NCBI GenBank assembly: GCA_017311315.1
Contig: CM029670.1
Location: 28,888,949-28,952,948 of the forward strand
Direction of reading: 5' to 3'
DNA length: 64,000 bases
DNA from: Dendrocalamus latiflorus
Taxonomy: Eukaryota > Streptophyta > Magnoliopsida > Poales > Poaceae
Below, in pieces: positions 23,090 to 34,250 of the stretch (position 1 is its first letter; every line of letters starts with the position of its first letter). The notes beneath the pieces are model-generated. The model searched no databases. It was not told the origin of the DNA and saw only the letters and a list, made by a program, of their open reading frames with translations. The position numbers were made by a program, and so were the translations under genes.

Positions 23090-24354
23090 GGGCCTGTTTG
23101 GGACTGCTCTGCTCCAGTTTTTCCAGCTCTGCTCCACCAACTCCACCATGGAGCAGCTCCACTGTGGAGTTCCTGGAGCAGGTGGTCCTGTTTGGCACGC
23201 AGCTAGCTCCAACTCCAGGAATGTGAGGTTTCCCTGAGAAAGGTCCAATGTGCCCCTGAATGATGTTTAGTGTATGTTTTGATGTCTGCGGAGCATATGT
23301 AACTGAATTTTTTTTTGTTGCCAATTGAAATATGATGTAAAATATTATAATTGCTCTGCCTGCTGCAAAGCAAGCTTCTCCTACCTCTCCTTTATCCTCT
23401 TGAGCTTGATCTTATCTTTCCACATTCGCCGGGCCAGCTCCTCGGCCTCAATCTCCTCATCGCTTACATCATTCTCAGTGAGGTTCTCGATGCCATCAAC
23501 TTCAAAGTCAGACACATCGCCTAACTCTGTCGAGAGAATAGCAAGATGGTCCATCATATTATTGCCTACTAAAGCCAATCACGACAATACAGATGATTCT
23601 AAGGAATCCAATCCATCTATTCAGCAACTTAATGAACTCAGAGCAACCCTTTGAAGACATGGATGTCATCACAGCTCAATGCTTCACGAACTAAAATTAC
23701 AAACATGAGAACTAAAAACAAGATCAACATTCGAAGGGCATCCATTTCAATCCCTAGATCAATCCAGAGACGCCAATCATCTCGAAACGATCCCACGATC
23801 CCCCGTGTTTGCGGCGGACGCGGTAATCTGAATCCCGAAACGAACCCTAAAATCACGAGCAAGGAACGGAATCAAGAGGACATGCTTGGGTTTGGGGGGA
23901 TTTGGCTCTCTGTTTCCGCTGCTTTTATTTGGGAAGGCAAGAGACAAACAGAGGAAGGGGAGGGGAGGCGCAAGGCGGCCGCGGTGGAAACAGCGAGGGA
24001 GCAAACAAGAAAAGGCCGTGGCGCGACGAGACGCCAGGACAACGACGAACTCGCGGGGGAAGAAAGAGCCGCTCGGTCGAGCGAACACAAGGGTCGGGTG
24101 GGAGAAGGGGAGAATAGAACGAAACGTTACCTTGTGTAGCTAATGGCAGTGGTGGGTAATTACTTCCCAACTCCACGAGAAGATACAAAACGCTGATTTC
24201 TGGAGTACCCCTTGAGGAGCTCCAGGAAAAACGTGGAGTTGGCCCTCAACTCCACCTTTTTCTTGGAGTGGAGTTTCTGGAGCTAGACCTGTTTGGCTGG
24301 GTAGTTTAGGAGCGGAGCTGCAAAAGTTGGAGCAGAGCAGTCCCAAACAGGCCC
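23090..24354. mobile_element. PIF/Harbinger-type element carrying an EIL gene 5' end
   Basis: Perfect 27-bp inverted termini beginning GGGCCTGTTTGGGACTGC, extending imperfectly to about 46 bp, are flanked by the 3-bp duplication TTA (23087-23089 and 24355-24357) typical of PIF/Harbinger. There is no transposase. The interior holds, on the minus strand, a GC-rich promoter/5' UTR-like segment (about 23880-24120), a leader, and the start of an EIN3-like coding exon (23340-23554). This is the architecture of a Pack-type element that has copied host gene sequence. Confidence 0.85.
23345..23578 (-). pseudogene. EIN3-like (EIL) transcription factor, captured N-terminus
   Basis: The minus frame begins near MMDHLAILSTELGDVSDFEV, continues NLTENDVSDEEIEAEEL, ARRMWKDKIKLKRIKER, then a TAG, then EKLALQQAEQL. 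This matches the conserved start of EIN3/EIL proteins (acidic region, then EELERRMWKD..LKRLKE, then the QKLALQQAE basic region). EIN3/EIL proteins are nuclear ethylene-response transcription factors. Only about 70 codons are present, one Gln codon has become a stop, and the DNA-binding core is absent. It lies wholly inside the PIF/Harbinger element and so was captured, not inherited in place. The 5' UTR appears to be included. Confidence 0.8.
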
Positions 24355-24608
24355 TTAATAGTTAAAGCAATATTTTGTTGACCTGAAAAAGTAGAAAGAG
24401 TCCCTCTCTTATGGCGGTAGGAACATTTTGTTGATCTATCCATAATCCATTTATGATACATATGATGTGTAGTGTACAATACATTTGCCTAGCTCTCCTC
24501 GATCTCCTGTCGCACGCATCCATCATAGTCCATTGATCTACTAAGCTGAGGATCGCATTGGTATCTAGTAGCAGCATTCGATTTTGATGTACTACTGTAG
24601 TGAACAAG

Positions 24609-27059
24609 TTAGTCGTCCTGGACGCAGAAGATGGTTGGCTTGACGGGCTCGGTGATCTCGACGGTGCCCTCGAGCATCTTGGCGACCTTGCCCATGGAGG
24701 GGCGCATCTCGGCGCGGTCCTGCAGGCACCACATGGCCGTCTTGACCATGCGCTCCGCGGTGGCGACGCTGTCGGCGTCGTCGTAGGCCTCGGCCCGGAC
24801 GATGCGCGGGTCGAGGATGTCCTCGATGCGGCGCTCCACGTACACCTTCTCGTACGCCCACTTGGGGAAGTACCAGTCCTCGCTGCCCACCGACTCCTGC
24901 CGGAAGCCGTAGTTGCGGCGGCCGGAGACGATCTCGAGCAGCACCATGCCGAAGCTGTACACGTCGGCCTTGGCGGTGATGGGCTCGCGATGGATGACCC
25001 ACTCGGGGGCCATGTACCCCCGCGTGCCCCGGATGCGGGACATGGTCACCTTCTCCTTCTTGCTCGTCAGCTTGGACAGCCCGAAGTCGGACACCTTGGG
25101 GCAGAAGTCGTCCTCCAGGAGGATGTTCTCCGGCTTGATGTCGCAGTGCAGCACCCACTCCAGGCACTCCTCGTGCAGGTACGCGATCGCGCGCGCGACG
25201 CCCAGGGCGATGCGGTAACGGGTGTTGAGATCGAGCAGAGGGCGTTGCTCGCCGCCGTTGTCGTTGCCGCTGTTTTGATCACCGGAAGCAGAAGTCGACG
25301 ACGACGACGACGAAGAGAAGAGGTACTTGTCGAGAGAGCCGTTTGGCACGTACTCGTAGACGAGCATCCGCTGCTCCTTGTCCGCGCAGAACCCCCACAT
25401 CCGCACCAGGTTCAGGTGGTGCATCCGCGCGATGATGGTCACCTCCGCCCAGAACTCCGCCTCGCCGCCGCCCACCCCGTGCAGCTGCTTCACCGCCACC
25501 GCGCGCCGGTCGGGGAGCTCGCCGCGGTAGACGGTGCCGTAGGCGCCCTTGCCCACGACGTCGGAGAAGTCCTTGGTGGCCGCCTTGAGCTCGGCGTAGG
25601 AGAAGCGCCGCGGGCCGCCGGCGGGGAGGTACTCGAGCCCCAGCGTGCGCGCCATCTCCCGGTACTGCGAGTACTTGCGCAGGAACGCCCAGAAGGACAG
25701 GATCCCGGCCAGCAGCTCCACCGCGAACAGCGTCGTGATGATGGCGATGTTGCGGATCGTCGACGTCCGCTGCTTCGGCGGCACCGGGAGCGCCAGCTGC
25801 ACCGGGCACACCGTGTCGATCATGTCCGTCATCCCCGTGAAGCTGTTCTTGTCGTTGTTGGACGCCTCCACCCGCAGGTAGGTGGACATCTCCGTCGCCG
25901 GCGACCAGTACCCGTCCACGAGCCGCGTATAGTGGAGGCACGTCCGGTCGCCGCCGAACTTGTAGCCGAACGCCACGCAGCTGGTGTTGCCCCGGCACTT
26001 GCGCTCGCACTCATCCAGGTTTTGCGCAGGCAGCTTAGTCATGTAAGCGCCGGGGTCCGAGACCGCGGTGAGCGCGCCTCCGGAGAAGGACACGAAGTCC
26101 ATCCGGACGAATTTGTCGTCGTCGCCCCTGCCGCTGTATTTCTTCTTCGCCTCGCAGCCGCCCTGCTGGTTGGAGGCGTTGCGGAACCCCGGCGGGCAGA
26201 CGCAGGTAACGTTGTCGGCGCCCACAGGGACGCAGATTCTGTTGTCGCCGGGGCAGGTGCCCCGGATGGTGCAGAGCTCCTGCACGAGCTGCCAGACGAC
26301 CTCCCACCGCCGGTTTCTGGGCCACAGGCTGTAGAGGCGCAGGTTGCCGTCGTCGTCGAGCGTGAGGCGCCGCAGCCGCTTGTAGCCCTTGTCGGAGGCG
26401 ATGAGCTGCGTGGAGGTCCCGCCGCCGAGCTGCAGCGTGCCGTCGGTGGTGAGGTTGCTCAGAGCGCTGTCGCCGGTCATGTTGGCGAACGCCAAGGTGC
26501 CCATGTACTGCAGCGTCATGGAGTTCACCAGGCTGTAGCGGGCGTTGTTGGACTGCAGCGTGGTGGTGCCGGTCCTGTTGGTGGGTATGAGCTGCCCCGG
26601 CATCAGCGTGTCCGTCGGCTCGGTGAAGCTTGACCAGTCCCCGTAGTCCAGGCTCCCCGTGTCGTTGAGCATCAGCGCCGGGGTCGTCGAGCTGTTGCGG
26701 TGGGACCAGATGGGCTTGTTGCCGGCGGTCCAAGAGAGCACGCCCTTCGCGTCGACGGCGAGCACGGAAGTGGCGTCGGTCTCCAAGGCGGTGTGGTTGT
26801 CGGGTCCGCCGCGGACGTACCATATGATGGTCTTGGTGGTGCGGGGGCTGGACACGTTGGCGACCCAGACGGCGAAGCGGTGCTTGCCCGGGGACGACTG
26901 CGACGGCACGAACCCGGCGGCGAACTCCCCTTTCGGCGAGACGAGGGTGCGGTTAGCCTGCGTCGGGCGCCACGCGGTGTCACTGGCGGAGAAGGAGGGC
27001 ATCTGGCCGGCGGCGAGAGCCGGGAGGAGGAGACAAGGGAGGAGGAGGAGGAGGGCCAT
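24609..27059 (-). CDS. G-type lectin S-receptor-like serine/threonine kinase
   Basis: A single uninterrupted exon of 816 codons, GC-rich as in many grass genes. Order: signal peptide (about 1-18), bulb-type lectin domain (about 25-155), S-locus glycoprotein region (about 210-260), EGF-like cysteines (about 262-302), PAN/apple domain (about 318-398, CRGNTSCVAFGY), one membrane helix (about 437-460), and a cytoplasmic kinase domain (about 498-790). Kinase motifs are intact: GKGAYG 503-508, VAVK with Lys524, HCDIKPEN with Asp640, DFG 658-660, APE 684-686. Cys precedes the catalytic Asp, so it is a non-RD kinase, a class often linked to immune signalling (known for the family; its role here is inferred). 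A Ser/Gly/Asp-rich insert (582-604) lies between the lobes. The start is the first Met before the signal peptide. It sits at the plasma membrane by prediction. It resembles maize ZmPK1-type kinases; orthology is not established. Confidence 0.93.
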   Translation of the reverse strand: MALLLLLPCLLLPALAAGQMPSFSASDTAWRPTQANRTLVSPKGEFAAGFVPSQSSPGKHRFAVWVANVSSPRTTKTIIWYVRGGPDNHTALETDATSVLAVDAKGVLSWTAGNKPIWSHRNSSTTPALMLNDTGSLDYGDWSSFTEPTDTLMPGQLIPTNRTGTTTLQSNNARYSLVNSMTLQYMGTLAFANMTGDSALSNLTTDGTLQLGGGTSTQLIASDKGYKRLRRLTLDDDGNLRLYSLWPRNRRWEVVWQLVQELCTIRGTCPGDNRICVPVGADNVTCVCPPGFRNASNQQGGCEAKKKYSGRGDDDKFVRMDFVSFSGGALTAVSDPGAYMTKLPAQNLDECERKCRGNTSCVAFGYKFGGDRTCLHYTRLVDGYWSPATEMSTYLRVEASNNDKNSFTGMTDMIDTVCPVQLALPVPPKQRTSTIRNIAIITTLFAVELLAGILSFWAFLRKYSQYREMARTLGLEYLPAGGPRRFSYAELKAATKDFSDVVGKGAYGTVYRGELPDRRAVAVKQLHGVGGGEAEFWAEVTIIARMHHLNLVRMWGFCADKEQRMLVYEYVPNGSLDKYLFSSSSSSSTSASGDQNSGNDNGGEQRPLLDLNTRYRIALGVARAIAYLHEECLEWVLHCDIKPENILLEDDFCPKVSDFGLSKLTSKKEKVTMSRIRGTRGYMAPEWVIHREPITAKADVYSFGMVLLEIVSGRRNYGFRQESVGSEDWYFPKWAYEKVYVERRIEDILDPRIVRAEAYDDADSVATAERMVKTAMWCLQDRAEMRPSMGKVAKMLEGTVEITEPVKPTIFCVQDD

Positions 27060-27882
27060 GGGAATCAGTCAGTCGTCTCTGCTCTGCTGCCCAAATGCAC
27101 GCATGGATCTTAAAGATTTCGGATTGTGGAACCTTCGTCGTACGTACGGACTGAGGATTAAGATTGTGGGCTCTGCGACCTACTCACCAGTTAAGAGTAG
27201 TATTGCTTTTCGCTCTTTGGCCCGTTTAATTCGTCCTTTTCGGGTGTTTTTTTTTCTTTTAGTTAAGATGATACCCTAGCGTCGGTTACTTTTTTTTTAT
27301 GACTCATTCAACTATAAAAAATAAAGAAGAAACAAAACATAATGAAAAATATCATTGTATCTCTACGGATAATTATAAAAAAAACCGTGTTAAAAAGCCA
27401 ACATATTTCAAACGGATTTTAGCTTTTAGAAACTAGCAGCCAAAAGTTGTTCAAAACAATGCCTTTGATCTCTTTTGTTTTGGCTTCTAGTTTCTCCGAA
27501 AATCTAAATACACAAAATGGTTTTTTGAAACAAAATTTTCAAACGACTTTTCAAATCTAAAACTATATACATCGTTCGTATAGCATACCCACCATTATTT
27601 TAAAAATATAGATAAAAACCGCCGGCCACAATCAAAAACTATCCGACGCAGTACAAAACAACAGCGCCAGTCGCTGCTGAAAGGAAATCCATTAATTGTC
27701 GATGGCTTGAAGGTCTCCGTGGACTTGTCATTCACTTAACACTTGGGTGCGGGCCATGGCGAGGAAGACTTGGAACGCATACCGTTGACTTGAATCGATT
27801 CCAGAGGAAGACTTTTATATATCATCTATAAACTAAAATGGGCATAAACGCCCTCCATATTTCTTTTTTTATATAGGATGAG
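27060..27882. other. Upstream region of the receptor kinase
   Basis: Contains no gene. The kinase promoter must lie here (minus strand), but I see no clear TATA box in the first 250 bp. An inverted pair, TTTTAGAAACTAGCAGCCAAAA and TTTTGGCTTCTAGTTTCTCC (27418-27505), looks like the end of an old MITE. Confidence 0.4.
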
Positions 27883-28362
27883 GAGTTTTTTTATTTTTCT
27901 AACCCATGAAAAACATTATTTACAGAATTAGCCCCTGCATCATATTTTGTAATTCTACCCTCCTCCTAAGCACTAGCAGATGACCTACCTTCTGTACCGG
28001 GGGGCATCCACTTATACGGGGTAGATAAACTAGTGCATGGGGCACTCGCATGTGCGCTTGCCGCGCCCCTATATGGGCAAATCATCTGCCCCCCCACACG
28101 ATTGAGGCTTGTGACAAATGAGTGCATGGCTGCACGTTTAAATAGCTAAGTACGAAAAAATGACGAGTGGAAAAGACATACGCGGGAATCAGTGAGATGA
28201 ACAGTATGGGGCCATGCCAACCTCCTGCTGCGCCCCCACAGGGGGCAAGTTACCTGTCGGGCACCTACCACGTGCGGCACCGGGGTCAGAATTGTAAAAT
28301 ACGGCGTAGGGAGCTAGTTCTGCAAATAACGTTTTTCAAGGGGCTAGAAAAATAAAAATCTC
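27883..28362. mobile_element. Mutator-like (MULE) MITE, 480 bp
   Basis: Inverted ends GAGTTTTTTTATTTTTCTA and TAGAAAAATAAAAATCTC are flanked by a 9-bp duplication with one mismatch, TAGGATGAG (27874-27882) and TAAGATGAG (28363-28371). A 9-bp TSD with ends starting GAG indicates Mutator. There is no coding region. Confidence 0.75.
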
Positions 28363-28438
28363 TAAGATGAGATCCAGTCACTTCAAATTTAAATTCTTCC
28401 AGCCTTATTGGTTTGGCAAAAGTTGGCATACTCACGGA

Positions 28439-28955
28439 TAGGGCTGTAAACGAGCCGAGCTCGAGCGAGTTTGGCCTGCCAGGCTCGAGCTCGGTAGAAG
28501 CTCGAGCCGAGCTCGAGCCGAGCTCGAGTTGGGGTCCGAGCTTGGACCGGGGCTCGAGCTCGGCTCGGCCTAAGCTCGAGTAGGTTCGAGCTCGGCTCGT
28601 TGAAGCTCGGTAACAATTAAAATAATTTATTATGCACTATTTTTCAATAATGAGAAAATTTTAAGCTCGAGCTCGGCTCTAGTAAGCTCGATAACAGTCA
28701 AAATAATTCAAATATACACTAATTTTTAACAATAATAAAAGCTCGAGCTCGAGTTCGGCTCGAGTAAGCTCGGTAAGAATTAATATGTATTACTATTTGA
28801 GCTCGAATTGGGGCTCGCGAACTATTCGAGCTCGGCTCGGTGAAGCTCGCGAGCTCGAGATCAAGCTCGAGTTCGGCTCGTTTAAAGTTCGAACCGAGCC
28901 TAGAACGAGCCGAACTCGAGTAGCTCGCGAGCTTCGAGCTTTTTTTACAGCCCTA
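28439..28955. mobile_element. hAT MITE of the GAGCTCGAG family, 517 bp
   Basis: Terminal repeats TAGGGCTGTAAAC and TTTTTTACAGCCCTA are flanked by 8-bp duplications CTCACGGA (28431-28438) and CTCACGGG (28956-28963), 7 of 8 identical. The interior is dense in GAGCTCGAGC/GGCTCGAG words. Same family as 41788-42305; related to the larger element at 3792-5101. Confidence 0.88.
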
Positions 28956-29361
28956 CTCACGGGTAACAAATAGTATGGTTAAACATCATTCAGACAGGCA
29001 TCTCTCTCTCTCTCTACCACACTGATCCATCGGGACAAAGGAAAGAATCTAACATCAGAAATCAGTGCAAGCGTGAATAACACAGATTGTTAAACCGCTT
29101 AATGTGAGCTGAAATCATACTCTCTACATCACACAGGAAACTGGAACTTGTATTATATTGTAGGACAATCTTAGCACAGATTAGAGTCGACAAAGCTCTT
29201 GAAAACAGAAGGGCAATGAACCATCGGAATTATATTCAGTGTGATCAATCTAGCACCTTCAAAAATACTCTGCATCCAACAACAGAAGACCCAACGAACA
29301 GAATAATATAGGGCAAAAGAGTGACCGTGAGAGAATTAGTGTCATGTTACTGCGCTGAAGA
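28956..29361. other. Intergenic, no gene recognised
   Basis: No coding region or element ends seen. Contains a short TC microsatellite near 29003. Confidence 0.45.
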
Positions 29362-30420
29362 AATACAACAATAATAACAACAAAGCTTTTTATCCCAAAT
29401 AAGTTAAGGTAGGTTAAGAATAAAACCTTCTTAAAGTCAAAGAGATGAGAGCCTTGAAATAAAATCTACACTGCTAAAACCCTAAGCCGTACATCCTGTT
29501 ATCTGAGCCGAGAGTCTAAAACATCGCCCCTAACTTTCCTATGGTTCTAGTACGTGGATCGTTATCTTCCATTCGCTCCTATCCAAATCTAATTCTTTAG
29601 GTACATTCTAATCCCTCAAATCTCTTTTAACTGCTTTCTCCCACATCAACTTAGCCCACCTGTACCTCTTTTTACATTTTCAGTATGTCTTAAAATTCCA
29701 CTATGTACCGGTGTCTCAGGAGTGATGTTGGACAAGTTTATCTTTAATTGGTGATACCCTCACCCTATCACATATATCAGTATTACGGATGCGATCCCGC
29801 CTTGTGTAACCAAAAATCCACCGCAGCATTCTTATCTCCGCTACATTCATTTTCTGTATATGTTGTCTTTTAGTTGCCCAATATTCTGCTCTATATAGCG
29901 TCACAGGTCTGATCACCGTTTTATAGAACATACCCTTTAACTTTTGAGCGACTTTTATGTTACACAGGACACCAGATGTTTGGTGCCATTTCACCCACCC
30001 TGCTCTTATCCTGTGCCTCACGTCTTTATCAATCTCATTGTCCCACTGTAGCATCGATCCTAAATAATGAAATGTGTCCTTCTTAGGATCTATTTATCCG
30101 TCCAGTCTAACATCTCCATCATCTGCCTTGACACCACTGAAATCATACCTCATATACTCAATTTTAGTTCTATTAAGTCTAAAACTCTTCAATTCTAATA
30201 TCTTCCTTCACAACTTGAGTTTTCTATCAACACCTATCCTGCTCTCATCAATTAGCACCACATCATCAGCGAAAGCATACACTAAGGGATATCTCATTGT
30301 ATGTCTCGTGTGACCTCGTCCATCACTAGGGCAAAAATGTATGGCCTCAGCGTTGACCCTTGGTATAGTCCTATCTTAATTGGAAAGTCATTAGTAACAC
30401 TACCACATGTAATTTTAGAT
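29362..30420 (-). pseudogene. LINE reverse transcriptase 3' fragment
   Basis: The minus-strand translation across frames gives PIKIGLYQGSTLRPYIFALV, MDEVTRDIQ, AFADDVVLIDESRIGV (the FADD catalytic box, about 30262-30276), KIEYMRYDFSGVKADDG, HRIRAGWVKWHQTSGVLC, YKTVIRPVTLYRAEYWATK and RMLRWIFGYTRRDRIRN, ending in KELDLDRSEWKITIHV. This is the C-terminal half of a plant L1-type LINE ORF2 (reverse transcriptase palm and thumb). The 3' end reads 'GGGATAAAAAGCTTTGTTGTTGTTATT', the (GTT)-type tail usual for this LINE. It has scattered stops and frameshifts and is 5'-truncated, as most LINE copies are. Confidence 0.88.
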
Positions 30421-30894
30421 AGGAAGAAATACTGCTCTATGTAATAGGAAAGTCATTAGTAACATTATTGCTGTGAACAAATACATACCTGAAATAGCAT
30501 TGCATGCAATTTCAGGCAGGAAGAAACTTGCATCTATTTAAAGGGGAATTTACATTCATGTGCAGAAGAATGTTACGATATTTCCTTTGCCGACGGTGTG
30601 GTGCACTAAATCAATCATTGGTCATTTAGGGACTAAACCCACTTAGATTAAGTTGGTCAAGCACTGAGCTTCACACAAAGCACCTAAATTTGAGCGACAG
30701 CTGGGCGGCGAATGGTTGGGGTTGAGGCCTGGCCGCGGTTCTAAGTGCTCCGTGTAGAGTGCCTAGGGATAGACTCTTTCTGCAAGGACAAATTTTGGAT
30801 TTCTCTAGAAAGAATGTAAAGGGGCTGTAACTACCTTGCTTCTAATGTTAGAATAAAGTTTGCTTGCTATTCTTTTACAAGGTATCCCGTTACT
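30421..30894. other. Intergenic, no gene recognised
   Basis: A 25-bp phrase (GGAAAGTCATTAGTAAC core) occurs at about 30390 and again at 30448, a short direct repeat at the LINE's 5' truncation edge. Otherwise nothing is recognisable. Confidence 0.4.
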
Positions 30895-31278
30895 CTATCC
30901 CCCATTGAAAAAACACGGCGTTCGAGATGAAGCTCACAAGCGACACTTTACTTTGGAGAGGTGAGAACATCACCATCTCCCATTGAAGAAACCATTGAAA
31001 AAACTTGGCACTCAGAACGAAGTTCACGAATGGTACTTTGCTTGGAAAGGCTAGAACGTTGCCGTCTCCCATTGGAAAAACTTAACGTTTGGGATGAAGC
31101 TCATGAGTGACACTTCGCTTGGGGAGGCGAGAATATCGCTGTCTCCCATCGAAAAAACTTGGCGTTTAGGATGAGACTCACGAGCGACACTTCGCTTGGA
31201 GAGACGAGAACATCGCTGTCTCTCATAAAAAAACTTGGTGCTTAGGATGATGCTCACGAGTGGCACTTCGCTTGGGTG
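30895..31278. repeat. Minisatellite, about five units of 83-95 bp
   Basis: Tandem units each contain TCTCCCAT(T/C)G(A)AAAAAAC, 'GGATGA(A/G)(G/A)CTCACGAG' and GCGACACTTCGCTTGG with variation. ORFs crossing it on the minus strand simply read the repeat. No parent gene is recognised. Confidence 0.8.
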
Positions 31279-34250
31279 CTTGACTACACTAACGGTGTAT
31301 GTAGGAGACAAGCGGCCAACAAGCAAGTGGTGGCAAGGGTGGTCAACGGCCCACGTGTGGCAAGTAGGACGGTAGATGGGTGGTAAGCGCCAAGCGCAAG
31401 GGAGGCAGCAACAGCCAGCGGTGCGAGCCCACATCCCATAGACCGTAATTGCTACACACAACAACGACCTGGCCTAGGAGGTTGAAGAAGTGCCAAAGCA
31501 CGAAGAGAAGGAGCGCGGCAATATGCACAAGGCCATGCCTGACTGAGCACCACCGGCAACATCAAAACCACCATAGGTAAACCTCAAATGACCAATTTTA
31601 GCTCTTAGATCTTTAAAAAAAATAAAGAAATACGTTGATTTGAAAAATGAATAAGAAGCCTCAACGCAATTGCAAGCAAGCGTGCTAGGAACGAAGTGAT
31701 TGTGTTGGGCAGCACAAGCAAGTAGGGAGGTAGGAAGTAGTCAGTGTTGTGGCAAGGCCTCATCCTCAGGTAAGTTGCATTCATTCTCCCACTCCCCCTC
31801 TTAATTTCAAAATCGGCAAATCCTAAATAGTTGATTGAACGATTATGTTTTGTTAAATATAGATCATATAATCTTCAAAAATAAAGAAGTTTATATATTT
31901 GAATTTTTTTTAGATAATGCTAGTTAGACTCACGTAGTGAAAGAAATTTCCTTCAACTTTTAAAGTTTGAAGAAGTTAGCAAAGTGATCCTAAGGAACAA
32001 TAAAATGAAATAACTATCCCTAAGATTGCATAAAAAGCCGCTGAGTTAAAATTATATTTTCTTAATCATTTTGTAACTTTTATATATTACTTTGAGATAT
32101 TTTTAGTAAGAAAATTTGAATTTTGGTTTTTGCTACAGAACCTTTTTTATTTTTTTTTCATTAAGCAATATTTTCTTTAACTCTAAACATTAATTCTAAA
32201 AATCCTGGTAGCACCACTGGGGCAAACTTGGCAGCAGGTGGCTGGTTCTCTGAGCGAGCTTGGTAAACGTAACTCCATGCTCGATGAAACACTGTTGACG
32301 ATGGACTGTGTTGGGCTCTCTTGACACTGGTAAGCGATTTACTGTTTTGGACAAGGCTTTGTAAAAGGCCTCGTTAGGCTCTCAACCATATAATAATGTA
32401 TGGTTTGTCGTGGCAGACAGGGAGGAGTTAGACTATATCAAACGAATAAAGTTAATAAACTCTGTAGAGTGTAAAATCTATTTAAATAGCTATGTCTTTG
32501 ATTATAGACAACTTGGTAATGCCACTCTAGGTTAGATCCTGTTTTTCAAAAAGTTTTAGGAATGGTATGGTGATGAAAATCGGTACTAGAAAAGTTTTAA
32601 CAAAATAGTATGGTAAAATGATTTGGCAAAAGATTGCCTGTGAGAAAATTATTTTGGCGAAGGATCGCCAATGTGAAAAGTTTGTGATAAAAGTAAGTCA
32701 CATGATTTAAGTTCTTTCATTATTACCTTATTATTAATTGTATTTTCTTATTATTGTCAATTGTTCTTATAATTTGCTATCTACAACTTGCTATGTCTAT
32801 TGCAAATAAATGATGGCTTTATGCATAATAACTAGATAGGACAGCCATTCCTTTGACATAACTTGCGTATATACTATTACCTTTCCTTAAAAGTTTTGTG
32901 GAGTATAGTTTTTGTACTCATCGTTGATTATTGAATATTTATCAGAACAAGATGAAATAACCCAGAAGCTCAAACTGAAATGAGCGGGACGTCTATCCCC
33001 CTGGTTGATGTTTTTACTCCAAATTAATAAAACAAAATGGTAAATAAAAGGCAGAGCCCCACATGTAAATCAATAGTTGTTGCCATGTTATATACGTGGT
33101 GTACAAAATTGGATAAAACAAAGCTCTATGACTGGCCTCACATGTCACCAAATATATGTGAATGTCCAAACATATGCAACATTGGACAGCTATATCAGTT
33201 CGAATAGATCACAAATCTGGTATTCGGTCGAAGAGATATATATGGTCTCCGGAAGAATACAAATCAAAAGGAAACTGAATTTTGAGAAACATGACAACCG
33301 ATCATTGCTCTTCGCCATGTCATGCATGTGCTTCCACTAAAAGATCTGGTCGGCATTATCACTCCCACTGCCCTCAAGTTGGGTCCTAGGCCCGCACTGC
33401 ATTCAGAGAACCCTTCCTTCTGCGTACGCTTCGCGTGTACTTTAGCATTTCTTTTATTTTTAAAGGCCAGCCAGCGGCTAATCCGACGCCTAGAATTAAT
33501 CGATGAGGTGATCTAACGGCTGACATAAAAAAAAGGCAACGTGGCTCAACCATGAAGATAGAATCCTAGCTCCTGGCTCGCACGACAGCGTGACATTTGC
33601 GCAGCTAGTCTTTTTTTTTTAAAAAAAAATATACATGTATATATGGCATATGAGACTGTATAAATGGCTTGGTAAATTTAGAAGAAAAGAAAAGGTTTAG
33701 GTGGTGGAGGAGCATGTAATGATGCGTGTAGACTATTCTAAGTTAGTGCTCTAATCAGTTTTTAAGCCGTGGTTTCTAGCTTTTTTTTATTGTAATGACT
33801 AAAAATATATTGAAGCGATTGTTAGATTTTTCTCTTAGTAACTACAAAGAGCCATACAATGATTATAAAAGGTAAAAACATACAACGCTAATCGATTCTA
33901 TGCCATGTGGGGCTAGGATGACACTCGATTTTTTACTTTGTTAAAATATGATCAATATTGATCTTATTTTCTTAATCTCATCGTTAAGAACACGGTGGTT
34001 CAAATGTTTTTAAATTAAACATTCAATCTAAAAGTTTAGTACGTTTAAAGTACGCAAATCAAAACAAAAAAAATCTGGCCACAACTGGGCACATTTGACG
34101 GGGCAAATTTTGGGTGATTCACGCATCCTTTTTCCTTGTTGCATTCACTGACTTTGGATCCGTGGACAGAGCCTGCGGTCTCTTCCTGCACGCGTGGCGT
34201 GAAAAACTATTTAAAACATGACCTTAAATACCACGTGTTCTGCACAGTTA
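31279..34250. other. 3-kb stretch without recognisable genes
   Basis: AT-rich with homopolymer runs (for example 33610-33628). The ORF at 33077-33340 shows no domain. I saw no LTRs, inverted ends or conserved protein segments. Confidence 0.45.

Noticed and set aside
24600..26633. 677-codon plus-strand ORF
   Set aside because: It is the antisense shadow of the GC-rich receptor kinase gene; its product is His/Arg/Val repetitive with no domain, while the minus strand has complete kinase motifs.
29716..30054. Stand-alone 112-aa host gene
   Set aside because: The protein is the C-terminal part of a LINE reverse transcriptase; upstream FADD motif and downstream (GTT) tail show it belongs to a LINE fragment.
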